This document shows positions 46,936 through 55,410 of a stretch of 64,000 nucleotides of DNA, piece after piece. The stretch comes from Bog-473 sp963725895 (GTDB taxonomy: Bacteria; Actinomycetota; Acidimicrobiia; Acidimicrobiales; RAAP-2). Position 1 is the stretch's first letter, and the number at the start of each line of letters is the position of its first letter. The notes under the pieces are model-generated. The model did not search any database and was not told where the DNA came from. It worked only from the letters and a program-made list of their open reading frames with translations. Position numbers and translations under genes: made by a program. The stretch lies in assembly GCA_963725895.1 (NCBI GenBank), contig CAVSAJ010000003.1, positions 682,001 through 746,000 on the forward strand. Direction: 5' to 3'.

Positions 46936-46985
46936 GCGGTTCGACTCTCTGAGCTCCCCCCAAGCGCCAGCGGGCACAATGGGGC

Positions 46986-47690
46986 ATGTTCGACCGCTCC
47001 GCCGAGCTCTACGACGCGATCTACGATGCCATCGGCAAGGACTACGCGACTGAGGCGGACACGGTGCTCTCGCACATTCGAGAGGCGCGCGGGTCCGAAC
47101 CGGCGACGCTCCTCGACGTTGCATGCGGGACGGGCCGCCACCTCGAATACTTCTCGCAGGCCGCGGCGTGCGTGGGCGTGGACATCGAGCCGGGCCTTTT
47201 AGCGGTGGCAGGCCGGCGGTGCCTCGGCGTCGAGCTCGTGCAGGGCGACATGACCGGCTTCGACCTCGACCGGACCTTCGACGCCGTCACGTGCCTCTTC
47301 TCGTCGATCGGCTATGTCCGCACGGTAGAGGGCCTGCATCGGGCCGCCCGCTGCCTGACGGCCCATGTCAGCGAGGGTGGCGTTCTGGTGGTGGAGCCCT
47401 GGTTCACGCCCGAAGTGTGGAACGGCAGACGAGTCCAGGTCGTCCAGGCTGAGGGTGCTGGCTTCACCGCAGTCCGGATGATGAGCTCCTCGCTCGAAGA
47501 CGGCCTCTCGGTGCTCGACGCGCACTATCTGATCGGGGGTCAGAGCGGCGTGACCCATGTCACGGAACGCCACGAGCTCGGACTCTTCAGCTTCGAGCAG
47601 TACGCGGACGCCTTCGGCACCGCCGGGCTCAGCGTGTCGGTCGATCCCGAGGGAATGACCGGGCGCGGACTCATCGTCGCGCTGCGCTGA
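46986..47690 (+). CDS. Class I SAM-dependent methyltransferase
   Basis: A 234-aa methyltransferase. Motif I is LLDVACGTGRHLEYFS, motif II VDIEPGLLA, and motif post-II DAVTCLFSSIGYVRT. The start YDAIYDAIGKDYATEADTVL is typical of the small-molecule N-methyltransferase group (for example sugar N,N-dimethyltransferases). The C-terminal beta meander (RHELGLFSFEQYADAFGTAG) supports this. The substrate is unknown. It is the first gene of the accessory insert after the tsaC-like gene. Confidence 0.88.
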   Translation: MFDRSAELYDAIYDAIGKDYATEADTVLSHIREARGSEPATLLDVACGTGRHLEYFSQAAACVGVDIEPGLLAVAGRRCLGVELVQGDMTGFDLDRTFDAVTCLFSSIGYVRTVEGLHRAARCLTAHVSEGGVLVVEPWFTPEVWNGRRVQVVQAEGAGFTAVRMMSSSLEDGLSVLDAHYLIGGQSGVTHVTERHELGLFSFEQYADAFGTAGLSVSVDPEGMTGRGLIVALR

Positions 47691-47845
47691 GCCACGCCGA
47701 GAGCTGCGGCGCAGACATGGCGACGTGCGGTCCAGTGTCGTCGCAGATACGAGCCCATCACTGTCCCCGTTCTGCTCCTGACGAGGTGAGCGGCACGATG
47801 CATCGGAATGCATGGATATGCAGGGCACTCGATCTGCCGAAGGTC

Positions 47846-47884
47846 AATTCGGGGTGTATATGGGGCGCGTATACACCCCGAATT
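47846..47884. promoter_or_regulatory. Long perfect palindrome
   Basis: 15-bp arms AATTCGGGGTGTATA and TATACACCCCGAATT around a 9-bp centre, about 155 bp after the methyltransferase and 45 bp before the IS1595 left end. It has no T-tract. It looks like an operator for a dimeric repressor, or a remnant target for a mobile element. Confidence 0.6.
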
Positions 47885-47928
47885 CGTACCCGAGAGAGCG
47901 ACAGTCTGAATACTTATGCATCGAGACC

Positions 47929-47953
47929 GGCAAGTATCCCTTCTCTGTATAAG
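47929..47953 (+). repeat. IS1595 left terminal inverted repeat
   Basis: Begins GGCAAGTATCCCTT and ends CTGTATAAG; matches the complement of 50143-50167 at 23 of 25 positions. Confidence 0.9.
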
Positions 47954-48015
47954 GGTGCTACCGTGAGTGCTACTTGGCAAGTTGACGGCGTGGGCGGTGA
48001 CGCCCGATGAACTAC

Positions 48016-48804
48016 CTAGTGGGTCGCGAAGAACCAATCGAACTCGCCCAAGCGCCAACTGAGCTGGCGAGAGATGTCATTGATCAGATCCTTCAGCGAA
48101 GGTCCCAGATGCAGCGGCATGGGGAGCAGGTCCTGAGCGAGTTTTGTGGTCAGCACAATGTGACCATCGAGTGCGCCTTCAGGTTGGGAAGGCGAGATGA
48201 CCGCCCACATCACTTCCATGCCATCTTCTACAGCACCCCCCCATCCCCAGCTATCGACCGTCTCCACTCCCTTGGGGCTGCCGTAGTAGGGAATCTCAAC
48301 GCTGGCGGCGACAGCCAGCAGTTCGTGGTGTTTGTCGATGATGTCGAGGTTGTCGAGGATGGCAAGCGAGTTGGACTCGTGCCCCACCTTGTATGGCTGA
48401 GCGTCCTCGACGATCTGCATTGCGTCAACGTGGGGGCCGGGCGCAGGCTTGATGTAGGGAGCTTTCTTCGGCTCCTGAGCCAGAAGCGGGAACATGGTTC
48501 CCTGCGTCGGCTGAAGGGGAACCGCCTTTATGAGTTCATAGGCGATGTGATCCCAGGCGGACCGGAAGTTGTGCATACAGTCGCCGATCCAGAGCGGGAG
48601 CCGTTCATCGAAAGCCTTCAGACCCTCCACGGTCCAAATGTGCTTTCTCCCGTTGTCCTCCGTTTTGACGGGGGCGGAATAGGCGTCCGGCCCCGTGACG
48701 CGGAGAACTTCAGCCTCTATGAGAGCCGCGTGAACCTGCGCCTGCTTGAACTTGGAACGGGCTCCGCTCAGTTGGGGAGCAGGAGGGTAGGTTTGGTGCA
48801 TCAT
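48016..48804 (-). CDS. IS cargo protein with an R-x4-H motif, function unknown
   Basis: A 262-aa soluble protein from ATG 48804 (MMHQTYPPAPQLSGA), an abundant but uncharacterised bacterial family. The signature is LPLWIGDCMHNFRSAWDHIA, where Arg-SAWD-His forms an R-x4-H motif like that of HEPN RNases (the relation is my inference). The C-terminal part has LDNLDIIDKHHELLAVAA, also conserved in the family. It lies on the same strand as the transposase within the insertion sequence. It may be a passenger that benefits the element, for instance a toxin or defence gene. Confidence 0.65.
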   Translation of the reverse strand: MMHQTYPPAPQLSGARSKFKQAQVHAALIEAEVLRVTGPDAYSAPVKTEDNGRKHIWTVEGLKAFDERLPLWIGDCMHNFRSAWDHIAYELIKAVPLQPTQGTMFPLLAQEPKKAPYIKPAPGPHVDAMQIVEDAQPYKVGHESNSLAILDNLDIIDKHHELLAVAASVEIPYYGSPKGVETVDSWGWGGAVEDGMEVMWAVISPSQPEGALDGHIVLTTKLAQDLLPMPLHLGPSLKDLINDISRQLSWRLGEFDWFFATH

Positions 48805-48952
48805 GCCCAAGAAGAACGGCAACGAGCCGACACAGGAAACGCAACCAGCCAAGGGCGAACCCGCGGAAATACCGATTCCGACGCGGGAAGAGGTCTTTCG
48901 TGACTTGGGCAAGGTTGCAAAGCCAAGAAAGAAGGATTCGGACTCAAGCTGA
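48803..48952 (+). CDS. Small charged protein in IS1595, opposite strand
   Basis: A 49-aa frame from ATG 48803 to TGA 48952: MPKKNGNEPTQETQPAKGEP then IPTREEVFRDLGKVAKPRKK. The Lys/Pro/Glu composition and a single amphipathic helix look like a real small protein, not shadow coding. Its start overlaps the start of the minus-strand cargo gene by two bases, so the two diverge from one point. Confidence 0.5.
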   Translation: MPKKNGNEPTQETQPAKGEPAEIPIPTREEVFRDLGKVAKPRKKDSDSS

Positions 48953-49131
48953 TTTCGGCGTTGGGTCGAAGGTGATCCATTCTTTTCGTTCGGCCCACCA
49001 GACCCACGTTGAACCGCACTGGTCGCAAACAACCTCGAAAAGGTGGCGACGATCCTCAGACTCATATGTGATCTGCCCTTGGCAGACGCCTTCCACAACC
49101 GCAAACGAGCACGGTTCCGTGACGATCACGG
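48944..49131 (-). CDS. Small zinc-ribbon-like protein downstream of the transposase
   Basis: A 61-aa frame from GTG 49131, 3 bp after the transposase stop. FEVVCDQCGSTWVWWAERKE has a CxxC pair followed by aromatic residues, suggesting half a zinc ribbon, with an upstream pair (PCSFAVVEGVC). Probably co-translated with the transposase; function unknown. Confidence 0.5.
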
Positions 49132-49133
49132 GA

Positions 49134-50120
49134 TCAGTCCACCGTCGGAAACGCGGAACGGATCGCCAGCGTGAAGAACATGATCTTGCCGTCGTTGCGG
49201 TGGTTGAACCGCCACACGTACTCGTCCACGTAGGACTGGAGGTACTGGCGGGAAACGGAGTGGTACACGCCGTTGATCCCACGCTTTACCTGGGACCAGA
49301 AGCCTTCGATGTTCTGCGTGTGGATGTCTCCGCTTACGTAGACGTTCTCGGAGTGGTTGATCCGGTGGTGCTCAAAGCCGTGCAGCGGGAGCTTGCGGTA
49401 CACCTTGGCGTCGTCGGTGTAGACGGTCGTTGCGGGCTTCACCGAAGTCGAAATGTGCGAGTACAGCGTCGGTCCTTGAGTGCTCGGCACCACGTAAGCC
49501 CGCACCCTTCCTCCGCGCTCGATCATGCCGAACACAGGAGCTTTGTTCTGATCCGACCAACGCTTACGGTTCTGCGCCCACGAACGTGTTGTGTCGTTCG
49601 CCCACTTGGCCTTGTCGGACTGGCGCGGCTTCCCGCCGTGGTACGTCTCGTCCATCTCAACCTCACCCGACAATGGCTCTTCGTCGTCTTGGGACATGAG
49701 CTGGGTACGGATGAGCTTGAACATCCGATGAGCTGTTTTGTAGGTGCAGCCAAGCTCTCGCTCCAGTTGCTTGGCCGAAATCCCGCAACGGGTGCTCGTC
49801 ATGAGGTACATGGCGTAGAACCACAGGTGCAGGCCGGTGGAGGACTTGTGAAAGATCGTCCCCGCTGTCGGGTGTACGTGAAGGCCACAGGCCGTGCAGG
49901 TCCAGTCCTGGCGCTGCTGCTTGGCCGCGTACCGCTTGAACTCGCGGTCCTGCTCGCAGCGCTCACAGAAGGCGTGGTTGCCGTCCACGGACAAACGCTG
50001 GCGCCAGAGCCATTGCAGGCACGCTTCGTCATCGGGGAAGTCGCGCAGGAAGTCGACCAGCATGTACTGCGAGTCCGAGGTCCAAGCGTTTCGGGGGTTC
50101 TTCCTGTCTGCCGGTGCCAT
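49134..50120 (-). CDS. IS1595-family transposase
   Basis: A 328-aa DDE-type transposase. The N-terminal zinc ribbon (FCERCEQDREF with TCTACGLHVHPTAGTIFH) is followed by an HTH-like region (RCGISAKQLERELGCTYKTA). The catalytic domain has GEVEMDETYHGGK (first D), VYTDDAKVYRKLP (second D) and NIEGFWSQVKRGINGVYH (N/E). It ends with a typical YVDEYVWRFNHRND. The frame is complete, so the element may be active. Confidence 0.95.
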   Translation of the reverse strand: MAPADRKNPRNAWTSDSQYMLVDFLRDFPDDEACLQWLWRQRLSVDGNHAFCERCEQDREFKRYAAKQQRQDWTCTACGLHVHPTAGTIFHKSSTGLHLWFYAMYLMTSTRCGISAKQLERELGCTYKTAHRMFKLIRTQLMSQDDEEPLSGEVEMDETYHGGKPRQSDKAKWANDTTRSWAQNRKRWSDQNKAPVFGMIERGGRVRAYVVPSTQGPTLYSHISTSVKPATTVYTDDAKVYRKLPLHGFEHHRINHSENVYVSGDIHTQNIEGFWSQVKRGINGVYHSVSRQYLQSYVDEYVWRFNHRNDGKIMFFTLAIRSAFPTVD

Positions 50121-50142
50121 ACCTCAAGTATGACACGCTGGG

Positions 50143-50167
50143 CTTATACAGTCAAGGGATACTTGCC
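50143..50167 (-). repeat. IS1595 right terminal inverted repeat
   Basis: Reads CTTATACAG...GGATACTTGCC on the plus strand, the complement of the left repeat with two mismatches. It is followed directly by the ATCGAGACC target duplication. Confidence 0.9.
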
Positions 50168-50241
50168 ATCGAGACCGCATACCGTGCGGCGCCAGCTTCC
50201 TCTCGCGTCGAGCATCCACTGACGATGGGACACTGGCCGGC

Positions 50242-50778
50242 GTGTTTTGGGAGAGTCCGCCCCCGACGCCCTGGCTCGACGACTCGGTGGTCGTCGCCGA
50301 CTCGGCCATCTCGGAGCTTGGATTGTTCGCCGGGGTACCGCTGGCGGCCGGGCAGGTGGTGATGCGGTTGGGTGGCCGGCTGGTGTCCACCCGGGACCTG
50401 TTGGCGCTGCTCGAGACCTCGGACCAGTACGTGGACACCGTGGCACTGTTCGACGACGCCCACCTGGTCCTCCCTCCGGCGACACCGGTGCACTACGGCA
50501 ACCACAGCTGTGATCCGAACCTCTGGCACGTCGGGCCCTATGAGATCGCGGCCCGTCGCGACATCACGGCCGGCGAAGAGCTGACCATCGACTACGGGAC
50601 CCAGTCGGCTGGGTCCTTCTCCATGGGGTGCGCGTGCGGGTCGCCACGGTGCCGACGCGTCGTCACGGGCGATGACTGGCGGATCCCAGCGCTCCAAGAG
50701 GCCTATGCCGGCCATTGGACACCGGTCCTGGAAGCACAGGTGCGCGCCGAGCGCGTGCGTCGCCCACCCGGCGGTTGA
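50242..50778 (+). CDS. SET-domain protein
   Basis: A 178-aa compact SET protein, a family of lysine methyltransferases. Core motifs: VVADSAISELGLFAG at the start, then HYGNHSCDPNLWHVGPYEIA (NHSCxPN) and GEELTIDYGTQ. The post-SET zinc-type CACGSPRCR follows, which brings extra Cys ligands. The Tyr of GEELTIDYG is the expected catalytic residue. Bacterial members modify unknown proteins. The gene lies right of the IS1595 element and its promoter region was split from the methyltransferase side. Confidence 0.85.
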   Translation: MFWESPPPTPWLDDSVVVADSAISELGLFAGVPLAAGQVVMRLGGRLVSTRDLLALLETSDQYVDTVALFDDAHLVLPPATPVHYGNHSCDPNLWHVGPYEIAARRDITAGEELTIDYGTQSAGSFSMGCACGSPRCRRVVTGDDWRIPALQEAYAGHWTPVLEAQVRAERVRRPPGG

Positions 50779-50814
50779 CGTCGTGCCAAGGTGGTTCGAT
50801 CTCGACGTCCTGCT

Positions 50815-51864
50815 CTATGAGCTCGCCGTGACTCGCTCGACGGCCGGCAACCGGCTCACTGAGCGCTTCGCCTCCCAGTGCGTGCGGCCCAGCGCGGCAA
50901 AGTGCGACGGCCGATCCCTCAAGGCATAGGTGGCGAGCCACAAACGCTTGAGGTGGCGCTTGTACCCGGCGGCCACGTCGTCCTCATAGGCAGTGCGTCC
51001 GTGGAGCACGTGGTAGTTGTTGATGAATTGCATCTCGCCGGGCTGCAGGTCCATGTAGACGTTGAAGTCGGGGTCGTTCGCCATCGCGGACACCGTGGCG
51101 ATCGCCTCGCGGGCGGTCTCGCTCAGCCGAGGGGCGTCGGGGTGTCGTTGCGAGGCCAGGATGTACTGGGGGATGAAGCGGACGAAGAGGCGTCCGCCCT
51201 GTTCGGTGAACCCCGGGACTGAGTAGAAGGCCTGGGCGCCGTCCGGTTGCTCGCCTCGCGTGTCGTAGGGCATCGCATCGTAGAGCGCTTCGGCCAGGTC
51301 GGGCCTCTCGCGGACGAGCGTGTTGTGGATCGCCACCGCGTTGGCCACGCACGAGAGCCCCCCCGTGCGCGCCGTACGCAGGCAGAGCAGTCCGACGAGA
51401 TCCGAGCCATCGGTGTGGTAGTCCAGCGCGATGCCGCCGAGTTCGTTGCCCCGCACGGTCGGGTCGTCGATCGTCTTGCCCTGGTCGGTGACGTCGCCCA
51501 GCACGTGGCCGTGCTTGTTCTGGGCCCAGGGTTCCCCGAGGTGCAGGCCGATACCCCAATAGAGCAGCGTCAGGTCGTCGTCGCCGTAGCGTGCTGTGTC
51601 GAGCGCGGCAATACGAGCGAAGCCGCGGCCGTCGAGCAAGACGTCGACCACCCCGGACAGGGTGGCGGCCAGGCCTTCGAGGGGGAAGTCCTCTCGCGTC
51701 AGATCGAGGGGGTCGGCGCTCTTGCGTTTTGCGGTCGCCAGGGCCGCGTCGAGCTCTGCCTGGTCCGACGCGGTCAGCCGCACCGTCCACGTTCGGGAGT
51801 CGGCGACGTCGGCGGCGCGCCACTCGGCCGCCGGCTCGAGCTCGTGCAATGTTCGTGCGCTCAT
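50815..51864 (-). CDS. TauD/TfdA-family Fe(II)/2-oxoglutarate dioxygenase
   Basis: A 349-aa enzyme. The iron ligands HxD (ALDYHTDGSDLVGLLC) and the distal His (NYHVLHGRTAYED), plus the Arg for 2-oxoglutarate (KRHLKRLWLATYALR), are present. The C-terminal region resembles gamma-butyrobetaine hydroxylase/clavaminate-synthase-like proteins, which hydroxylate amino-acid or amine substrates. It overlaps the stop of the upstream amidohydrolase by 4 bp (ATGA-type), so the two act together, probably in catabolism of an N-acyl or modified amino acid. Confidence 0.85.
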   Translation of the reverse strand: MSARTLHELEPAAEWRAADVADSRTWTVRLTASDQAELDAALATAKRKSADPLDLTREDFPLEGLAATLSGVVDVLLDGRGFARIAALDTARYGDDDLTLLYWGIGLHLGEPWAQNKHGHVLGDVTDQGKTIDDPTVRGNELGGIALDYHTDGSDLVGLLCLRTARTGGLSCVANAVAIHNTLVRERPDLAEALYDAMPYDTRGEQPDGAQAFYSVPGFTEQGGRLFVRFIPQYILASQRHPDAPRLSETAREAIATVSAMANDPDFNVYMDLQPGEMQFINNYHVLHGRTAYEDDVAAGYKRHLKRLWLATYALRDRPSHFAALGRTHWEAKRSVSRLPAVERVTASS

Positions 51865-53613
51865 GGCCGCTCCTCTCGTTTTCCGGCCCGCACCAGCCGC
51901 CCGGGCAGCGCGCCGGTCGGCTCCCCGTCTCGATACGTGACTTCACCCGTCAAGACGGTGGCGCAGTAGCCGCGGGCACGCTGAAGGAGTCGCTTGCCGC
52001 CGGCGGGGAGGTCGTAGCCCATCTCGGGCGCCAGGCAGGCGAGGTTGTCGAAGTCGATGACGTTGCAGTCGGCTCGCATCCCCTCGGCCAGCACGCCGCG
52101 GTCGGTGAGGCCGACGGCACGTGCCGTCGAACTGGTCAGCTGCTGGACGACTTGGCCGACGGGCATGCGTCCGCGGGAGCGGTCGCGCCCCCAGTGGGAC
52201 AGGAAATACGTGGGAAAGCTGGCGTCGGCGATCAGGCCGACGTGTGCACCCCCGTCGCCGAGCCCGAAGACGGTGTCGGGATGGGCCAGCATCTCGCCAC
52301 AGGCGTCGAGGTTCCCGTCCGCATAGTTGGAGAACGGTGTGTAGAGGAAGCGACGGCCGTCGTCCTCGGCGAGCAGCTCGAGAGTGACGAGCGCCGGGTC
52401 GACGCCGCGTGCTGCGGCGAGATGCTCGACGCTGCGCTCTGGCGACGGCTCGTAGTCGGGGACGTCACCAAGCGGGAAGAGCCGCCCGTAGTCGATTAGG
52501 CGCCGGCGTCCACTTCGCCGACCCGTGTCGCCATCCTCTTTGGGGAGCTCGGCGAGGAGCCGGTCGCGGAACGCTGGGGTCGCGCAGCGCGCGCGCCTGC
52601 TCGGCGATCGGCTGGCCGGCGATTTCACGGAAGGCCGGGAACCGCAGGAAGGGGTGGTACGAAGACTGGAGCCCGACCAGGACGCCGACCGCGCGCGGCG
52701 CCACCTGCCCGCGGATCGGCAGTCCCGCCGCGGTGGCCGCCTCGATGCGAGCCAGCAGGTCACGCCAGGCCTCGGGCTGGCGGTGGCTCTGGGCGAGCGA
52801 CAGGGAGAGGGGTACGCCGGTGCGCGCCACCATGCCACGGACGAGTTCGAACTCGCCGTCGGTGTCGGGCCAGAAGTCCGAGATGAGCTCGACGACGCCA
52901 TGACCAGCGTCTGCCACGCCGGCGGCGATGCCCTCGAGCTCGTCGGCGCTCGCCCGCAGCGAGGGCGTCGGGTCCCCACTTGCCGTGCGGTGGTTCAAGG
53001 TACGCGACGTCGAGAAACCGATGGCACCGGCGTGCATGGCTTCGGTCGCCAAGCTGCGCATGGCCGCCACGTCCTCCGGCGTTGCATCCTCCAGGCGGGC
53101 GGCCCGTTCACCCATGACATAGAGGCGGAGCGCGCCGTGGGGGAGCTGCGCACACAGGTCTATGTCGTGCGGTCGGCGCTCGACCGCGTCGAGATACTCG
53201 CCGAAGCTCTCCCACGTCCACTCGATGCCCTCGTCGAGCACCGCACCAGGGATGTCTTCGACACCCTCCATGAGCGAGATCAGCCGGTCGTGCGCGTCGG
53301 GACGGACGGGTGCGAAACCCACGCCGCAGTTGCCCATCACCGCGGTCGTGACCCCGTGCCAGCTCGACGGGGTGATCTGCGAGTCCCAGGTCGCCTGCCC
53401 GTCGTAGTGGGTGTGGATGTCGACGAAACCCGGTGTGACCAGCCGCCCGGATGCGTCCATCTCATCGCGTCCGCGGCCCGACACCGCGCCGACGGCGCTG
53501 ATGGTGCCGCCCGTGACGGCGACATCGGCCTCGAATGGATCCCCGCCGAGACCATCGGCCACCAGGCCACCTCGGATCACCAGGTCGTGGGCGATGCCTG
53601 CGCTCGTCACCAT
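51861..53613 (-). CDS. N-acyl-D-amino-acid deacylase-like amidohydrolase (one frameshift)
   Basis: Metal-dependent hydrolase of about 584 aa. The N-terminus (LVIRGGLVADGLGGDPFEAD) and the metal-binding VTPGFVDIHTHYDGQATWD are typical of D-aminoacylase. It also has the GITAVVMGNCGVGFAP-like stretch (VTTAVMGNCGVGFAPVRPD). The C-terminal half (FGLGDGGAHVGLIADASFPT; GMRADCNVIDFDNLACLAPE) is in another frame, meeting near 52580 in the EQARALRDPAFRDRLLAELP region. One indel restores the full-length protein. It probably opens D-amino-acid derivatives or hydantoin-like amides. The operator at 53721 lies in front. Confidence 0.87.
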
Positions 53614-53720
53614 GCGCTGCCCCTCGCTTTCCCGTCCCGACCCGGCACGCTCTGCGGTTCTCCAGTTCCTACCCCCGGCAAGCCTCCCACCCGAACCCGC
53701 CAGGCCCGAACCCCACCAGG

Positions 53721-53742
53721 ATAGTTAGATCAGTCTAACTAT
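53721..53742. promoter_or_regulatory. Perfect palindrome, probable TetR-type operator
   Basis: 9-bp arms ATAGTTAGA / TCTAACTAT around TCAG, AT-rich against a GC-rich background. It lies about 110 bp upstream of the amidohydrolase-dioxygenase operon and 23 bp downstream of the thiolase stop. The size and symmetry suit a TetR-family repressor, but no regulator gene is adjacent. Confidence 0.6.
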
Positions 53743-53764
53743 ATGGCAACCCACGAGCCGCTTC

Positions 53765-55324
53765 TCAGGCGTGCAGTTGGATAGTCCCGTCCGCCTGCAG
53801 GGCCGCGGTGCGGCCAATGGGGTCCTCGGCGCAGAGCGCCTGCACAGTCGCTGGATCGCTCGTCGAGCCCCAGGCCCGTGCGTCCTCCTTGGTGCGGCAC
53901 ACGACGATGCCCCGCTCGGGGTTGCCCTCGCGGTCGAACGTCACGGTGTAGGTCTCGACCTGCACCAGGCCAGTGGCCTCCGGATCGACGGCGCGGGCCG
54001 GTAACGCGTCGACCTCGGCCTGGACGTTCCGCCAGGCGAACGGCCCGTCATGGCTGGGAGGCCGAGACGCGTAGACGCCGATCGAATGCTTCGTCGCGTA
54101 CCAGCCCAGCCCCGTCACGAGCGCTGCCGCACCCGGCGCCTCGCGCGCGGCCCCGACCGCCCGGGCGATGCCGTGCGAGGTGTAGTTGTTGCCCGGCCCG
54201 CCTCCGAAGGTGAGCCCCCCGGTCAGGGTCAGTGGCCGGTCCGGATCGCCGATCGCGAGCCCGAGCTCGCCAGCCGCCATCTGGACCACTGCGGGGAAGC
54301 AGGAGTAGAGGTCGACGAGGGCGATGTCGTCGATCCCGAGTCCCGCGAGCGCGAGCGCGGCCCGTCCGGCGAGACGGATGGCAGGGGAGCGATGCAGCTC
54401 GTCGCGGTTGGAGATGAACCAGTGGTCGTTGGCGTCCGCACCCGCCAGCGGGAAGACCCATCGGTCCTCGGGAACCCCGGCCGCACGCGCCGCGTCAACC
54501 GAGCACACGATGTAGCCCGCGCCCTGGTCGACCTGCATGTTGGCGGTGCACAACTTCGGATAGGGCAAGGACACCATTCGGTTCTGTGCCGACGGCGTCA
54601 TGATCTCCCGCGCGCTGCGTGCGGTGCGGATCCACGCTCCGGGATTGGCCGCCGCGACCTCGCTGAAGCGCGACCAGAGCGCGCCGATGTGAGCGGCGTG
54701 CTCTTCCAGACTCCAGCCGTTGGCGGCACGCAGCGCGTTTTCGAACAACGGGTAGGCGTGGACGGGAAGCAGCACGCCGGCGCTCATCTCGAGCTCGCTG
54801 GCCCCGGGCTTGTCGACTCCGAATGTCTCCGGTGCCGGCGCGCCCGGCGGGAGCTCGGCCCACGTCAACGGCGCTGAGCTCGGGTTGCGCCGGGACAGAG
54901 CACGGGCGTACATCGCCTCGGCCCCCACGACCATGACGACATCGCGCGCGCCAGCGCTGATGGCCATGCAGGCGTCATGCATCAGGGCCTGCGGGGTATT
55001 GCCCCCGATGGCCGACAACATGAGTTCGGGCGGCTCGTCGCCCTCGGCGAAGCCGAGCCGCCCGGCGACCTGCAGGGCGGGGTTGGCAGAGTGCCACCCG
55101 AGCGGGACCACGACGCGCAGCGAGTCCGCTCGCTCGAGGAGCGCACTGCCCGAGGGGGCTGCGCCGCCGGGCGGCGCGCCGTCGCAGTCCTCGACCGCCG
55201 CCCGCAACGCCATGGCCATCAACGCGACCGGCTCCGGTCGTGCCGCCGGCTCGAGCGGGGCGTCGGCCGGCGTCATGGCCTGCCCGACACCGACGACAAC
55301 CGGTGTGCGCGGGTCCAGGGGCAT
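53765..55324 (-). CDS. Thiolase-like acetyl-CoA acetyltransferase family protein
   Basis: About 519 aa from ATG 55324 (MPLDPRTPVVVGVGQ); a 22-residue upstream extension is unlikely. The fold is that of the SCP2-thiolase-like group: TPVVVGVGQ at the start, ALMHDACMAISAGARDVVMV, IDDIALVDLYSCFPAVVQMA and TGGLTFGGGPGNNYTSHGIA near the end. The usual N-terminal catalytic Cys motif is not obvious (LSAIGGNTPQALMHDAC), so whether it is an active thiolase is unclear. It may act in lipid or steroid side-chain metabolism. Divergent from glyA. Confidence 0.8.
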   Translation of the reverse strand: MPLDPRTPVVVGVGQAMTPADAPLEPAARPEPVALMAMALRAAVEDCDGAPPGGAAPSGSALLERADSLRVVVPLGWHSANPALQVAGRLGFAEGDEPPELMLSAIGGNTPQALMHDACMAISAGARDVVMVVGAEAMYARALSRRNPSSAPLTWAELPPGAPAPETFGVDKPGASELEMSAGVLLPVHAYPLFENALRAANGWSLEEHAAHIGALWSRFSEVAAANPGAWIRTARSAREIMTPSAQNRMVSLPYPKLCTANMQVDQGAGYIVCSVDAARAAGVPEDRWVFPLAGADANDHWFISNRDELHRSPAIRLAGRAALALAGLGIDDIALVDLYSCFPAVVQMAAGELGLAIGDPDRPLTLTGGLTFGGGPGNNYTSHGIARAVGAAREAPGAAALVTGLGWYATKHSIGVYASRPPSHDGPFAWRNVQAEVDALPARAVDPEATGLVQVETYTVTFDREGNPERGIVVCRTKEDARAWGSTSDPATVQALCAEDPIGRTAALQADGTIQLHA

Positions 55325-55410
55325 GGCCCGGGCAGCGTACCGGTTCGCGCCCCAGGCCCCTCGGGACCCGCCGGTAGACTCGGTGCGCATACGCGCGCCG
55401 AAAGGATCAC

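Larger units (their letters stand above)
47929..50168. mobile_element. IS1595-family insertion sequence with cargo genes
   Basis: About 2.24 kb. The ends are 25-bp inverted repeats starting GGCAAGTATCCCTT (left 47929-47953, right 50143-50167 on the opposite strand) that differ at only two positions. The 9-mer ATCGAGACC occurs directly at both flanks (47920-47928 and 50168-50176), consistent with the 8-bp duplication of this family. It carries the transposase plus three other open frames and inserted between the methyltransferase and SET genes. It appears intact and recent. Confidence 0.92.

Noticed and set aside
48007..48903. 298-aa plus-strand frame in the IS1595 element
   Set aside because: The opposite strand encodes a protein with family-like conserved motifs (GDCMHNFRSAWDH); the plus frame is its shadow.
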